Source: Pseudomonadota bacterium (GTDB lineage Bacteria; Pseudomonadota; Alphaproteobacteria; Caulobacterales; Caulobacteraceae). From it: 25,899 bases of DNA. The DNA is taken from assembly GCA_023445705.1 (NCBI GenBank), contig JAEXKM010000462.1:1-25899 (forward strand). Reading direction: 5' to 3'. Below the pieces are notes generated by a model. That model worked only from the letters and a program-made list of their open reading frames with translations, made no database searches and had not been told where the DNA came from. Positions 14,880 through 23,427 of this stretch are shown here, one piece after another; positions within the stretch are counted from its first letter, which is position 1; each line of letters opens with the position of its first letter. The translations under genes were made by a program, and so were the position numbers.

Positions 14880-15466
14880 GCCTTTATGAAGCCCACGCCG
14901 CGCAGAAGATTGACCGTCTCGTAAAGCGGCAGGCCGACCACGGCGGGATAGGAGCCCTGCAAGGACATCACAAACGCCCCGGCCCGACCCTGGATCGCGT
15001 AGCCGCCGGCCTTGCCGACGCCCTCCCCACTTTCGAGATAGGCCTGGACCTCCAGGTTGCTAAGACGCTTGAAGCGCAGGCGGCTCTCCACAAGCCGGCT
15101 AACCGAGCGACCGTCGGGTCCGCAGACGGCGACGCCGGTCAGAACGCGATGAGCACGCCCGGAGAGCAGTTCCAGGCAGCGCCGCCCTTCGGCTTCGGTC
15201 TCGACCTTGGGAAGGATGCGGGTCCCAACCGCGACCACCGTATCGGCGGCGAGGACGAAGTCGTCCGGCCGCGCCTTGGCGACCTCCGCGGCCTTGGCGA
15301 CCGCGAGGCGCAGCGCCGTCTGGCGCGGTGTCTCACTCTTCAGAGGGGTTTCGTCGATCTCGGCGGCGACGATCTCGTCGGGCGCAAGCGCGATCTGGCG
15401 CAGGAGATCCAACCGCCTGGGACTTGCTGATGCCAGCACCAGGCGCTGTGGCGGCGTCTTGGCCAA
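14876..15466 (-). CDS. maf: Maf family nucleotide pyrophosphatase
   Basis: A 196-aa Maf/HAM1-fold protein; family members hydrolyse non-canonical nucleoside triphosphates such as dTTP/UTP or m7GTP to monophosphates, keeping the pool clean. The signature is complete: LASASPRR near the N-terminus, the DETP turn, FVLAADTVVAVG with the catalytic Asp, RAHRVLTGVAV, and the late GKAGGYAIQGRAGAFV. Normal length. It begins 7 bp after infA ends and overlaps the RNase start by four bases. Which Maf subfamily (YhdE or YceF) applies is not certain from motifs alone. Confidence 0.94.
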   Translation of the reverse strand: MAKTPPQRLVLASASPRRLDLLRQIALAPDEIVAAEIDETPLKSETPRQTALRLAVAKAAEVAKARPDDFVLAADTVVAVGTRILPKVETEAEGRRCLELLSGRAHRVLTGVAVCGPDGRSVSRLVESRLRFKRLSNLEVQAYLESGEGVGKAGGYAIQGRAGAFVMSLQGSYPAVVGLPLYETVNLLRGVGFIKA

Positions 15467-15473
15467 GCGGCTC

Positions 15474-15692
15474 TTATCGGACGCGGAAGGTGATGCGACC
15501 CTTGGTCAGGTCGTACGGCGTCATCTCGACCAGAACCTTGTCGCCCGCCGACACGCGGATGCGGTTCTTGCGCATCTTGCCGGCCGTGTGCGCGATGATT
15601 TCGTGGTCGTTCTCGAGTTTCACGCGGAAGGTCGCGTTAGGCAGGACTTCGCTGACCGTGCCCGGAAACTCCAAAAGTTCTTCTTTAGCCAT
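15474..15692 (-). CDS. infA: Translation initiation factor IF-1
   Basis: A 72-aa single OB-fold protein, essential, which fills the ribosomal A site during initiation with IF-2 and IF-3. The sequence is unmistakable: [62 protein letters not shown]. Length is exactly the family norm. It heads the infA - maf - RNase E/G - yacG group and is preceded by a 103-bp gap holding a -10-like TATACT and a hairpin, so it probably has its own promoter in addition to any read-through. Confidence 0.98.
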   Translation of the reverse strand: MAKEELLEFPGTVSEVLPNATFRVKLENDHEIIAHTAGKMRKNRIRVSAGDKVLVEMTPYDLTKGRITFRVR

Positions 15693-15754
15693 GCAGGCCC
15701 CGAGTTGGTGTTTCGAATCGTCAACGGCCCGCGCAGCGGCGAGCCGTGAAGCGT

Positions 15755-15762
15755 AGTATAGC
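15755..15762 (-). promoter_or_regulatory. Candidate -10 element of the infA transcript
   Basis: On the minus strand GCTATACT matches six of eight positions of the Caulobacter -10 consensus. A partial -35 (CTGAGCG) lies 15 bp upstream. A 6-bp hairpin GAGCGC/GCGCTC at 15766-15782 overlaps the spacer. Evidence is modest. Confidence 0.3.
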
Positions 15763-15795
15763 GCAGAGCGCTTTACGCGCTCAGCGTCCCAATGG

Positions 15796-16257
15796 CTAGC
15801 GTCGGAAACGCTCGGCGATTCTCTGGGCGAGCTGATCGCGCACCTCGCGATAGGCCGTGAGACGCGCCTCCCGCGAGCCTTCGGTCAGGGTCGGATCGAA
15901 GGTCGGCCAGTATTCGATCTCGGCGGCCCGCCCGCGAGTCAGCTCCACTGCCCGGTGCTGAGCTTCAGGCGTCAGCGAGATCACGAGATCGAAGGAGGAG
16001 TCCTCCAGGTCGTCGAAGGTCTTGGGCTTGTGGGTTTCGAGATCCACCGCCACCTCGGCCATCACCGCCTGTACGAAGGGATCGGCGCCGTCGGCGTGTT
16101 CGCCGTCCTTCCGCTTCAGGCCGCAGCTATCCACATAGACGCGGTCGCCGACCGCCCGCTTCAGCAGCGCCTCGGCCATCGGCGAGCGGACCCGGTTGAA
16201 GTTGCAGGCGAAGAGCACCGCGCCAGGCAAGCGCGGACGAGACGCGTCGGCACTCAT
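15796..16257 (-). CDS. Low-molecular-weight phosphatase / ArsC-like family protein
   Basis: A 153-aa protein of the low-Mr protein tyrosine phosphatase fold, which also includes thioredoxin-type arsenate reductases. The P-loop C-x5-R is Cys18 to Arg24 ([14 protein letters not shown]), followed by the expected Ser-Pro, and the general-acid Asp lies late in YWPTFDPTL. Either a phosphatase or a regulator role is possible; arsenic context genes are absent, so I do not call arsenate reductase. It follows UPF0262 by 3 bp and leads towards infA, a gene order conserved in Alphaproteobacteria, so it is probably a housekeeping protein. The start at 16257 is an ATG just behind the preceding stop. Confidence 0.85.
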   Translation of the reverse strand: MSADASRPRLPGAVLFACNFNRVRSPMAEALLKRAVGDRVYVDSCGLKRKDGEHADGADPFVQAVMAEVAVDLETHKPKTFDDLEDSSFDLVISLTPEAQHRAVELTRGRAAEIEYWPTFDPTLTEGSREARLTAYREVRDQLAQRIAERFRR

Positions 16258-16260
16258 CGA

Positions 16261-16740
16261 TCAGCCCCGCCAGTGCAGCGCGCAGATGAGGGTGAAGAGC
16301 CGGCGGGCGGTGTCGAGATCGGTCTCGACCTTGCCTTGAAGACGGACCCGCAACAGCTCCGAGGCTTCGTTGTGCAAACCACGGCGCCCCATGTCGAGGG
16401 CCTCGATCTGCTGGGGCGAAGAGTTCCGGATCGCCTGATAGTAGCTCTCGCAGATCAGGAAGTAGTCCTTGATCAGCCCGCGGAAGGGCGACAGCGACAG
16501 GATGTGGCGCTTTTCGTATTCCGGCCCGCGGACGTCGAAGACCAGCCTGTTCTCCATCAGGCCCATGCGCAGGTCGTAGGGACCGGTCGTCGCGCCTTCC
16601 GGATAGAAGTAGTTCTCCTCCAGCAGGTCGAAGATCGCGATCTGGCGCTCCTGCTCCTGGTCGCGCGAAACCGCGGCGAGGGAATCCTCGTCGATCTCAA
16701 CGGACTGCAGTCGATGCTTGGTGCGGTCTTCGTCGGCCAT
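16261..16740 (-). CDS. UPF0262 family protein
   Basis: A 159-aa protein of the uncharacterised UPF0262 family, found almost only in Alphaproteobacteria between hisD and infA. Recognisable segments are HRLQSVEIDEDSL, QEQERQIAIFDLLEENYF, GPYDLRMGLMENRLVFDV, LSLSPFRGLIKDYF and CESYYQAI. It looks soluble and largely helical. I choose the ATG at 16740; an upstream in-frame start would add 14 residues not expected in the family. It is tightly coupled to the phosphatase gene (3-bp gap). An upstream terminator for the SH3 protein gene implies its own promoter in 16741-16808. Molecular function unknown. Confidence 0.9.
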   Translation of the reverse strand: MADEDRTKHRLQSVEIDEDSLAAVSRDQEQERQIAIFDLLEENYFYPEGATTGPYDLRMGLMENRLVFDVRGPEYEKRHILSLSPFRGLIKDYFLICESYYQAIRNSSPQQIEALDMGRRGLHNEASELLRVRLQGKVETDLDTARRLFTLICALHWRG

Positions 16741-16808
16741 GGCGCTGCGGGAGAGGCTTGCCCGAGCTTTATTGCAAACCACCCCCTAACGTCATCCTGC
16801 CTCGTGAC

Positions 16809-16838
16809 GAAAAGACGCCCAGCGTGTCCCGCCGGGCG
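16809..16838 (-). terminator. Intrinsic terminator after the SH3/glycine-zipper gene
   Basis: On the minus strand an 8-bp stem, CGCCCGGC, loop GGGACAC, GCTGGGCG (with one G-T pair), is followed by TCTTTT. It lies 11 bp after the stop of the SH3-domain gene and separates it from UPF0262. Confidence 0.85.
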
Positions 16839-16849
16839 CCATCTTCGGA

Positions 16850-17488
16850 TCAGTAGCGATAATTGGCCTGCTGATAGCCCGCGGGTTGAACGTAGGCGCC
16901 GTGGACATAACCGACGCCGACGCCGCCCTGGCCGACCAGGATCCACTCCGTGCCACGCACGCGGGCCAGGGCCTGGAACGGCTGGCCGGGACGCAGAGCG
17001 CCGACCCGGGCCGAACCGGTCGTCGGCGCGGCGCGCAGGTTCAGGCTCGAGGTGGCCACGAAGGTCCCGCCATCACGGACCAGATTGGCCGGGGCCAGGT
17101 CGCCGTTCAGGCGATAGCCGTTCTGGACGTAGGTGGCCGGGCGGTAATTGGACTGGGCGTACCCGCCGCGGGCCGCATCATCGCGCTGCATCTTGCACCC
17201 GACCCAGGAGCCGGTGGCCGCGCCCGCGACCGCGCCGATGGCCGTACCCGTGCCGCGGTCGTTCTTGGCCAGGTTCGAGCCAGCGACCGCGCCCAGCAAA
17301 CCGCCGATGATCGCGCCGCCCGCCTGCTTGTTACCTTGAGCGTCGCAGCTCACGACCGAGCCGAGGCCGCCGCCGGTGGGCGTGCGATACTGTGCGCTCG
17401 CCGTTCCTGCCGCACCCGCGGCCATGACGCCGGCCAGGGCGGCGACCGTCGCGCCGCGCATCATCTTGGAGGTGTTCAAAACGCGCAT
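16850..17488 (-). CDS. Secreted glycine-zipper and SH3-domain envelope protein
   Basis: A 212-aa exported protein. Residues 1-33 form a signal peptide (hydrophobic AALAGVMAAGAAG, cleavage after ASA). Next comes a glycine zipper of the 17-kDa surface antigen/2TM type (AGGAIIGGLLGAVAGSNLA and GTAIGAVAGAATGSWVG) with single cysteines at both ends (VVSCDAQ, GCKMQ). The C-terminal third looks like a bacterial SH3 domain (LNLRAAPTTGSARVGALRPGQPFQALARV, then WILVGQGGVGVGYVHGAYV) and ends in a Tyr/Gln-rich tail. It probably sits in or under the outer membrane and contacts peptidoglycan. I chose the ATG at 17488, which has GGAGA 7 bp upstream, over the ATG at 17503, which has none. It interrupts the conserved hisD-UPF0262 order. 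Confidence 0.83.
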   Translation of the reverse strand: MRVLNTSKMMRGATVAALAGVMAAGAAGTASAQYRTPTGGGLGSVVSCDAQGNKQAGGAIIGGLLGAVAGSNLAKNDRGTGTAIGAVAGAATGSWVGCKMQRDDAARGGYAQSNYRPATYVQNGYRLNGDLAPANLVRDGGTFVATSSLNLRAAPTTGSARVGALRPGQPFQALARVRGTEWILVGQGGVGVGYVHGAYVQPAGYQQANYRY

Positions 17489-17589
17489 GGCTGTCTCCGT
17501 CATCTGTGGCGAGGCCGCTAGGCCCCGATGACGAACACCCTAGATGGCGCTTCCTGAACGGCCCTCGGCGCCGCGCTGACAGGAACTGT

Positions 17590-18873
<1,284 letters not shown>

Positions 18874-18906
18874 GGCCGGCTCTTTAAACGCCCAGCCCTC
18901 GCAGGG

Positions 18907-19332
18907 CTAGGCTTCGTGGTTCGGCGTACGCGGCGTCGGCCAGGGCTCGCTCACGTCGGCGAGGACCAGATCAAGGCATTCGACTTCGGCGCGCAGGTCG
19001 CCGCCGCCGGCGAAGGTGAAGACTACCGCCCCGCCTGGCGCCTCACCCGGCTCGAAGCTGACGTTCAGCAGTTCGATGACCGCGTCCCTGGCGCTGCGCC
19101 GCAGCCGGCGAGCCTGGACCTTGAGCACGGACCCGATCTGAAGCGCGGCGCGAACCCGCTCTCCACCCTTTCCTTCCCACCGGTAACGGTTGAAGACGAG
19201 CGTCAGGCGGCGGGCCGCCGGCTCATAGGAAATATCGCCGATCTTGCCGACAGCGTCCTGCAACGCCGCCGCGACGACGCCCAGGTCGTCAGCGTCCTCG
19301 GCCAACAGGCGCAGACGGGTCGCTTGCGTCAT
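18907..19332 (-). CDS. DUF2948 family protein
   Basis: A 141-aa protein of the alphaproteobacterial DUF2948 family, with the opening LRLLAEDADDLGVVAAALQDAVGKIGDI and the central FNRYRWE motif, then ERVRAALQIGSVLKVQAR and LNVSFEPGE. It appears to be a soluble alpha/beta protein. Its start is 2 bp after the murA stop and hisD follows, so it is translationally tied to murA; this order is conserved. Function unknown, and nothing in the sequence suggests an active site. Confidence 0.9.
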   Translation of the reverse strand: MTQATRLRLLAEDADDLGVVAAALQDAVGKIGDISYEPAARRLTLVFNRYRWEGKGGERVRAALQIGSVLKVQARRLRRSARDAVIELLNVSFEPGEAPGGAVVFTFAGGGDLRAEVECLDLVLADVSEPWPTPRTPNHEA

Positions 19333-19334
19333 CT

Positions 19335-20624
19335 TCAGTCCTCGGCCTCGCCATCGCCTGGGATCCGCCGAACGTCGGCGCCGCAGGCGCTGAGCTTTTC
19401 TTCCAGGCGTTCGAAGCCCCGGTCCAGATGATAAACGCGACTCACGGTTGTTTCGCCGCGCGCAGCCAGCGCCGCGATCACCAAACTAACCGAAGCGCGC
19501 AGGTCCGTCGCCATCACCTGAGCCCCGTCCAGAATCGGCACGCCCCTCACCCGCGCCTCACCGCCCGACACTGAAATGTCGGCGCCCAGGCGCGCCAGCT
19601 CGGGCGCATGCATGAAGCGGTTCTCGAAAATGGTCTCCTTGATGACGCTCTCGCCATCCGCCAGCGTCATCAGGGCCATGAACTGGGCCTGCAGATCCGT
19701 GGCGAACCCCGGATAGGGATCGGTCTCGATCTCCACGGCCTGCAGACGGCCGCCGTTACGCTTGATCGTCATGCCGTCTTCATGGCGCGTCACCTCGACC
19801 CCGGCCTCGCTCATCTTGTCCAGCAGGGCGTCGATAAAGCCGCAGCGGGTGCGGGTCAGGCGAACCTCGCCTCCGGTCATGGCGGCCGCCAGGGCGAATG
19901 TGCCCGTCTCGATCCGATCCGGGATCACCGAGTGGGTCGCGCCACGCAGGCGATCGACGCCCTGGATCACGATGGTCGGTGTCCCCGCCCCAGAGATCTT
20001 GGCGCCCATCTTGTTCAGGCAATCGGCCAAGTCGCCGAGCTCCGGCTCACAGGCGGCGTTGGTGATCACCGTCTCGCCCTTGGCCAGCACGGCCGCGAGC
20101 ATGGCGTGCTCGGTGGCGCCGACCGAGGCGAAGGGAAATGCGATCAGCCCGCCTGTAAGGCCCCGCGGCGCCTGGGCGTAGACATAACCTTCGTGCAGGT
20201 CGATCGAGGCGCCGAGCGCCCGCAGCGCTTCCAGGTGCAGATCCACCGGCCGGGCGCCGATCGTGCAGCCCCCGGGCAGCGAGACCTTGGCGTGGCCGGT
20301 GCGCGCGATCAGCGGCCCCAGGACGTTGAACGAGGCTCGCATCTGGCGGACCAGGTCGTAGGGCGCGAGCGCGCTGACGAGCTCCCGGGTGTGCAGAACC
20401 GTCTCTTCGCCGTCCTCGCCCGTGCGCTCGACCACCTCGGCGCCAAGACGCTGCAGCAGGCGCGCCAGAAAGCGCGTATCCGCCAGCCGCGGCATGTTGG
20501 TGAGCCGCAGCGGTTCGTCGGTAAGCAGGCTGGCCGCCATCAACTTGATGGCGGAATTCTTGGCGCCGCTGATGGGGATCTCGCCATGCAGCCGCGCGCC
20601 GCCGGTGATGGCGATGCGATCCAA
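19335..20624 (-). CDS. murA: UDP-N-acetylglucosamine 1-carboxyvinyltransferase
   Basis: A 429-aa enzyme of the EPSP synthase fold that transfers enolpyruvate from PEP to UDP-GlcNAc, the first committed step of peptidoglycan synthesis and the target of fosfomycin. Lys22 in [10 protein letters not shown] and the catalytic Cys120 in [16 protein letters not shown] are present; a Cys at this position predicts fosfomycin binding. Other landmarks are [46 protein letters not shown] and the late [18 protein letters not shown]. First large gene of the minus-strand chain, followed after 2 bp by DUF2948. A 44-codon gene and a hairpin lie upstream. Confidence 0.98.
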   Translation of the reverse strand: MDRIAITGGARLHGEIPISGAKNSAIKLMAASLLTDEPLRLTNMPRLADTRFLARLLQRLGAEVVERTGEDGEETVLHTRELVSALAPYDLVRQMRASFNVLGPLIARTGHAKVSLPGGCTIGARPVDLHLEALRALGASIDLHEGYVYAQAPRGLTGGLIAFPFASVGATEHAMLAAVLAKGETVITNAACEPELGDLADCLNKMGAKISGAGTPTIVIQGVDRLRGATHSVIPDRIETGTFALAAAMTGGEVRLTRTRCGFIDALLDKMSEAGVEVTRHEDGMTIKRNGGRLQAVEIETDPYPGFATDLQAQFMALMTLADGESVIKETIFENRFMHAPELARLGADISVSGGEARVRGVPILDGAQVMATDLRASVSLVIAALAARGETTVSRVYHLDRGFERLEEKLSACGADVRRIPGDGEAED

Positions 20625-20698
20625 ACTCGTCCCTCTGAAGGCTGGCGTACGCAGGCCCGCGCTTCCAGCGCCTTCGGCCGCTATCTAGCGCGCAGGCG

Positions 20699-20718
20699 GC
20701 GGTCGCGGAAGCGACCGC
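20699..20718 (-). other. Perfect 8-bp hairpin between the 44-aa gene and murA
   Basis: GCGGTCGC (20699-20706), loop GGAA, GCGACCGC (20711-20718). On the minus strand it begins 3 bp after the stop codon of the small gene and about 75 bp before murA. There is no T run behind it, so it may be an RNA processing or attenuation structure rather than a terminator. Confidence 0.5.
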
Positions 20719-20721
20719 GCT

Positions 20722-20856
20722 TCACGAGCGCTTGTCCGAATCGTCTTCCTTCGGAGCAGGCCGCGCCCCGGCTTTCCGCCGCCGGAGATTCGCCCGAAGG
20801 GCGGCGGCAAGCTTGGCCTCCTTGTCGTCGGCCGGCGTTTTATCGCGTTTTTCCAT
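20722..20856 (-). CDS. Small basic protein, 44 aa
   Basis: ATG at 20856 to TGA at 20722-20724. The product is highly charged: MEKRDKTPADDKEAKLAAA, then LRANLRRRKAGARPAPKEDD. It has a short amphipathic helix (KLAAALRANLRRRK) between disordered ends, with no cysteine or membrane segment. I believe similar small proteins with the core KLAAALRANLxRRK occur widely in Alphaproteobacteria, often near murA, but I cannot confirm this without a search. The ribosome binding site is weak. It could be an RNA- or ribosome-binding peptide; function unknown. It probably shares the transcript with murA. Confidence 0.7.
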   Translation of the reverse strand: MEKRDKTPADDKEAKLAAALRANLRRRKAGARPAPKEDDSDKRS

Positions 20857-20879
20857 GGAAATCGGGGGTGCGGCGAGAC

Positions 20880-20891
20880 GACGTTCACGTC
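20880..20891. promoter_or_regulatory. Palindrome GACGT-TC-ACGTC upstream of the small gene
   Basis: A 12-bp inverted repeat with 5-bp arms, 24 bp upstream of the 44-aa gene start. On the minus strand it overlaps a TTGACG hexamer that matches the -35 consensus, although no good -10 follows. It could be an operator; evidence is weak. Confidence 0.25.
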
Positions 20892-20916
20892 AAGTGCGGT
20901 TTGCGCGAATTAGGGC

Positions 20917-20945
20917 TTCACTCCGGCCACGGGTTTGGCTATAGC
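20917..20945 (+). promoter_or_regulatory. Candidate promoter of tRNA-Thr
   Basis: TTCACTC (20917-20923), 14 bp, GCTATAGC (20938-20945): five of seven and seven of eight matches to the Caulobacter housekeeping consensus. The tRNA begins 12 bp downstream, close to the expected transcription start. Confidence 0.6.
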
Positions 20946-20957
20946 CCGCGCCTCGTC

Positions 20958-21032
<75 letters not shown>

Positions 21033-21065
21033 TGTCCCCCCAACCCTGATCGGGTTGGGGGGACA
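21033..21065 (+). terminator. Perfect 14-bp hairpin abutting the tRNA-Thr 3' end
   Basis: TGTCCCCCCAACCC (21033-21046), loop TGATC, GGGTTGGGGGGACA (21052-21065), beginning at the base after the encoded CCA. The stem is perfect, but no T run follows (CCACTTCCC), so it is a likely tRNA 3' end or terminator hairpin of non-classical form. Confidence 0.65.
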
Positions 21066-21200
21066 CCACTTCCCAGACATCACCATACCTAGATATCGGC
21101 GCCCTGGACGTCGCTACGCCGCGCACGCTTGCGCAGCCGTGGCGTCAACTCGCTAGGCTCCCCGAAAACCGCAGGACGATCCTGCGAATGGGAGGCGGCG

Positions 21201-22058
21201 ATGTCGGACTCTTACGAACACATCGACTGTGAGCTTGCGGACGGGGTCCTTCAGGTCACCCTCAACCGGCCCGACAAGCTGAACGCCTACACCGCCATCA
21301 TGGGCGCGGAACTGGCCGACGCCTTCCATCGCGCCGACGCCGACGACGCCGTAAGGGCCGTGCTGGTCACCGGCGCAGGGCGTGCATTTTGCGCGGGGGC
21401 CGACATCTCGGCAGGCGCCGACGCCTTCGACACCACCTCCGAGAAGGGCTCGGCCTCGTTCGGCGACGTCAGCAAGCGCGCCGGCGGCGCAGGCATGGTC
21501 GGGGCCATCTATCACTGTCGCAAGCCGTCGATCGCCGCCTTCAACGGCGCCGCCGTCGGTGTCGGACTTACCCTCACCTTGCCCATGGACATCCGAATCG
21601 CGTCGGAGAGCGCGAAGTTCGGCTTCGTCTTCGCCAGGCGTGGGCTGGTCCCGGAGGCCGGCAGCGCCTGGTTCCTGCCCCGCCTCGTGGGAATCTCCCA
21701 GGCCTTGAGGTGGTGCCTCGACGGCGGCCTGTTCTCGGCGCAGGAGGCGCTCGCCGGTGGGCTCGTCAGCGAGGTCACGGCGCCGGAGGACCTGGCGCCA
21801 CGCGCCCAGGAGATCGCCCGCTCAATCGTTGAGAACACAGCGCCGGTCTCCATCGCCCTCACCCGGCAGATGCTCTGGAAGCTCTCCGAAGCGGCGACGC
21901 CCGAAGAGGTCCTGCGAATCGATGGCCCGCTGGCCATGGCGCTGGGTTCCGGACCGGACGTGAAGGAGGGCGTCGCCGCCTTCCTGGAGAAGCGGCCGCC
22001 GGCGTTTCCGGGGACGGTCTCGAAAGACATGCCGGCCGGCGATCCCTGGCCGCGATAA
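21201..22058 (+). CDS. Enoyl-CoA hydratase/isomerase family protein
   Basis: A 285-aa crotonase-fold protein acting on acyl-CoA thioesters. The CoA-binding/oxyanion segments are FCAGADI (about 63-69) and AAFNGAAVGVGLTLTLPMDIRIAS (about 112-135). Of the two acidic residues used by hydratases, the first is replaced (GVGLTL instead of GxGCEL) while Glu152 in GLVPEAGS is kept. That pattern is common in isomerases or other crotonase members, so simple hydratase activity is not certain. I chose the ATG at 21201, which has GGAGG five bases upstream; the open frame begins 24 codons earlier with TTG. It is a single gene behind tRNA-Thr; soxC follows after about 106 bp with its own promoter-like sequence. 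Confidence 0.87.
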   Translation: MSDSYEHIDCELADGVLQVTLNRPDKLNAYTAIMGAELADAFHRADADDAVRAVLVTGAGRAFCAGADISAGADAFDTTSEKGSASFGDVSKRAGGAGMVGAIYHCRKPSIAAFNGAAVGVGLTLTLPMDIRIASESAKFGFVFARRGLVPEAGSAWFLPRLVGISQALRWCLDGGLFSAQEALAGGLVSEVTAPEDLAPRAQEIARSIVENTAPVSIALTRQMLWKLSEAATPEEVLRIDGPLAMALGSGPDVKEGVAAFLEKRPPAFPGTVSKDMPAGDPWPR

Positions 22059-22078
22059 CCGCCACGGCCGGATGATAA

Positions 22079-22096
22079 GCGGAAGCTCCGCCTTTC
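22079..22096 (+). terminator. Weak terminator-like hairpin after the crotonase gene
   Basis: GCGGA (22079-22083), loop AGC, TCCGC (22087-22091), followed by CTTTC. The stem is short and the T run poor. Confidence 0.3.
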
Positions 22097-22121
22097 GGCA
22101 GAAAACCTGAATTCAAATTCC

Positions 22122-22127
22122 TATAAT
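22122..22127 (+). promoter_or_regulatory. Candidate -10 box of soxCD in an AT-rich promoter island
   Basis: A perfect TATAAT at 22122-22127, about 38 bp before the soxC start, inside a strikingly AT-rich stretch (about 22100-22147) in otherwise GC-rich DNA. The -35 match 17 bp upstream (CAGAAA) is poor, so an activator may be needed. AATTC and GAATT flank the box as an imperfect dyad. Confidence 0.45.
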
Positions 22128-22164
22128 TTTAGTCGAATTAAAATCCATCTTGCGGAGATGGATC

Positions 22165-23427
22165 ATGGCGCGCGACGAGATCGGCAGGCTTCAGCCTACC
22201 GCAGGCGGAGGGCTGATAGGGCGGCGAACCCTTCTGGCCAGTCTCAGTATGGGGGCCGCGGGCGTCGCCTGTTCGGCCGTCGGTGAACCAGACCGCCGCA
22301 GCGGCCCGGACTGGCTGCTTTCTCAGGGCGCGCCGCTCAGCCTCTACGGATCCGTCGCTCCGTCACAGGAGAAGGTCCAACGCATCCTCAACGGTGATCC
22401 GACGGCGATCGGCTCATCAAGGACGCCGATCCACCTGCTCGAGGGGACCATCACCCCAGCCTCCCTCCACTTCGAACGGCATCACGCTGGCGTTCCGGCC
22501 ATCGATCCGGACAAGCACGAGTTGGTCATCCACGGCCTGGTGCGCCGGCCGCTCAGCTTCAGCATGGACGCCCTCGCCCGTTATCCGATGGAGACGCGGA
22601 TCCGCTTCCTCGAATGCTCCGGCAACAGCGGCGCCAACGCCCAGGCCGAGCCTCGGCAGGCCAGCGCCGGCGCCCTGCATGGATTGATCTCCGGCTCGGA
22701 GTGGACCGGCGTACCACTGTCGATCTTGCTGGACGAAGCCGGCGTGCGGCCCGAAGCCCGCTGGGTGATCGCCGAGGGGGCCGACGCCTGCCTGCACAGC
22801 CGCAGTGTTCCCCTCGCCGCCTGCCTCAACGACGCGATCGTCGCGCTCTATCAGAACGGAGAGGCGCTGCGCCCCGAACAGGGATTCCCCGTGCGGCTGT
22901 TCCTGCCCGGCCTCGAAGGCAACATGAGCGTCAAATGGCTCCGCCGCCTCAAGCTCACCCGCAACCCCGCCCTGAGCCGCGAGGAGACGTCTCGCTATAC
23001 GGAATTGCTGCCCGATGGCCGGGCTCAGCGCTTCAGCTTCGAGATGGCGCCCAAGTCGGTCATTCTGAAGCCGTCGTTCGGGCTCGAAATGCAGGGCCCC
23101 GGTCTCTACGAAATCTCCGGCCTCGCCTGGAGCGGCGGCGGCAAGATCAGCAAGGTCGAGGTGTCGGCCGACGGCGGGCGGAGCTGGGCCGAAGCCGCGC
23201 TCGGCGAGCCGGTGCTCTCCAAGGCGCTGACACGCTTCCGCCTCCTGTGGCGATGGGATGGCTCGCCGCTGGTCCTCATGAGTCGCGCGACCGATGAACA
23301 GGGGCGCACCCAGCCACCGCGCGCGGAGTGGATCACGCGATACGCTCCCGGCCAGGGGTATCACTACAACGGCATTCAGAACTGGGCGGTCGCCGCCAGC
23401 GGGCAGGTCAGCAATGTCCACGCCTAG
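22165..23427 (+). CDS. soxC: Sulfite dehydrogenase molybdopterin subunit SoxC
   Basis: A 420-aa periplasmic molybdenum enzyme of the sulfite oxidase family. SoxC with SoxD oxidises sulfane sulfur held on the SoxY carrier, or acts as a sulfite dehydrogenase. A twin-arginine signal is visible (GRRTLLASLSMGAAG, residues 19-33). The SoxC hallmark LLEGTITPASLHFERHHAGVP spans about 91-111; the molybdenum-ligating Cys151 is in RFLECSGNSGAN; the dimerisation domain follows, with SAADGGRSW-like VEVSADGGRSW, and YHYNGIQNW is near the end. I chose the ATG at 22165 with GGAG at 22154-22157; a TTG 15 bases upstream is less likely. The soxD start overlaps its end by 14 bases. No soxXYZAB genes are seen. 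Confidence 0.92.
   Translation: MARDEIGRLQPTAGGGLIGRRTLLASLSMGAAGVACSAVGEPDRRSGPDWLLSQGAPLSLYGSVAPSQEKVQRILNGDPTAIGSSRTPIHLLEGTITPASLHFERHHAGVPAIDPDKHELVIHGLVRRPLSFSMDALARYPMETRIRFLECSGNSGANAQAEPRQASAGALHGLISGSEWTGVPLSILLDEAGVRPEARWVIAEGADACLHSRSVPLAACLNDAIVALYQNGEALRPEQGFPVRLFLPGLEGNMSVKWLRRLKLTRNPALSREETSRYTELLPDGRAQRFSFEMAPKSVILKPSFGLEMQGPGLYEISGLAWSGGGKISKVEVSADGGRSWAEAALGEPVLSKALTRFRLLWRWDGSPLVLMSRATDEQGRTQPPRAEWITRYAPGQGYHYNGIQNWAVAASGQVSNVHA

Noticed and set aside
15796..16257. Arsenate reductase gene
   Set aside because: The C-x5-R fold fits, but no ars genes are nearby and the location is a conserved housekeeping chain, so a general low-Mr phosphatase call is safer.
20938..20945. 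GCTATAGC as a minus-strand promoter for the 44-aa gene
   Set aside because: The site is palindromic, but on the minus strand no -35-like sequence lies upstream, whereas on the plus strand it fits the tRNA-Thr promoter well.
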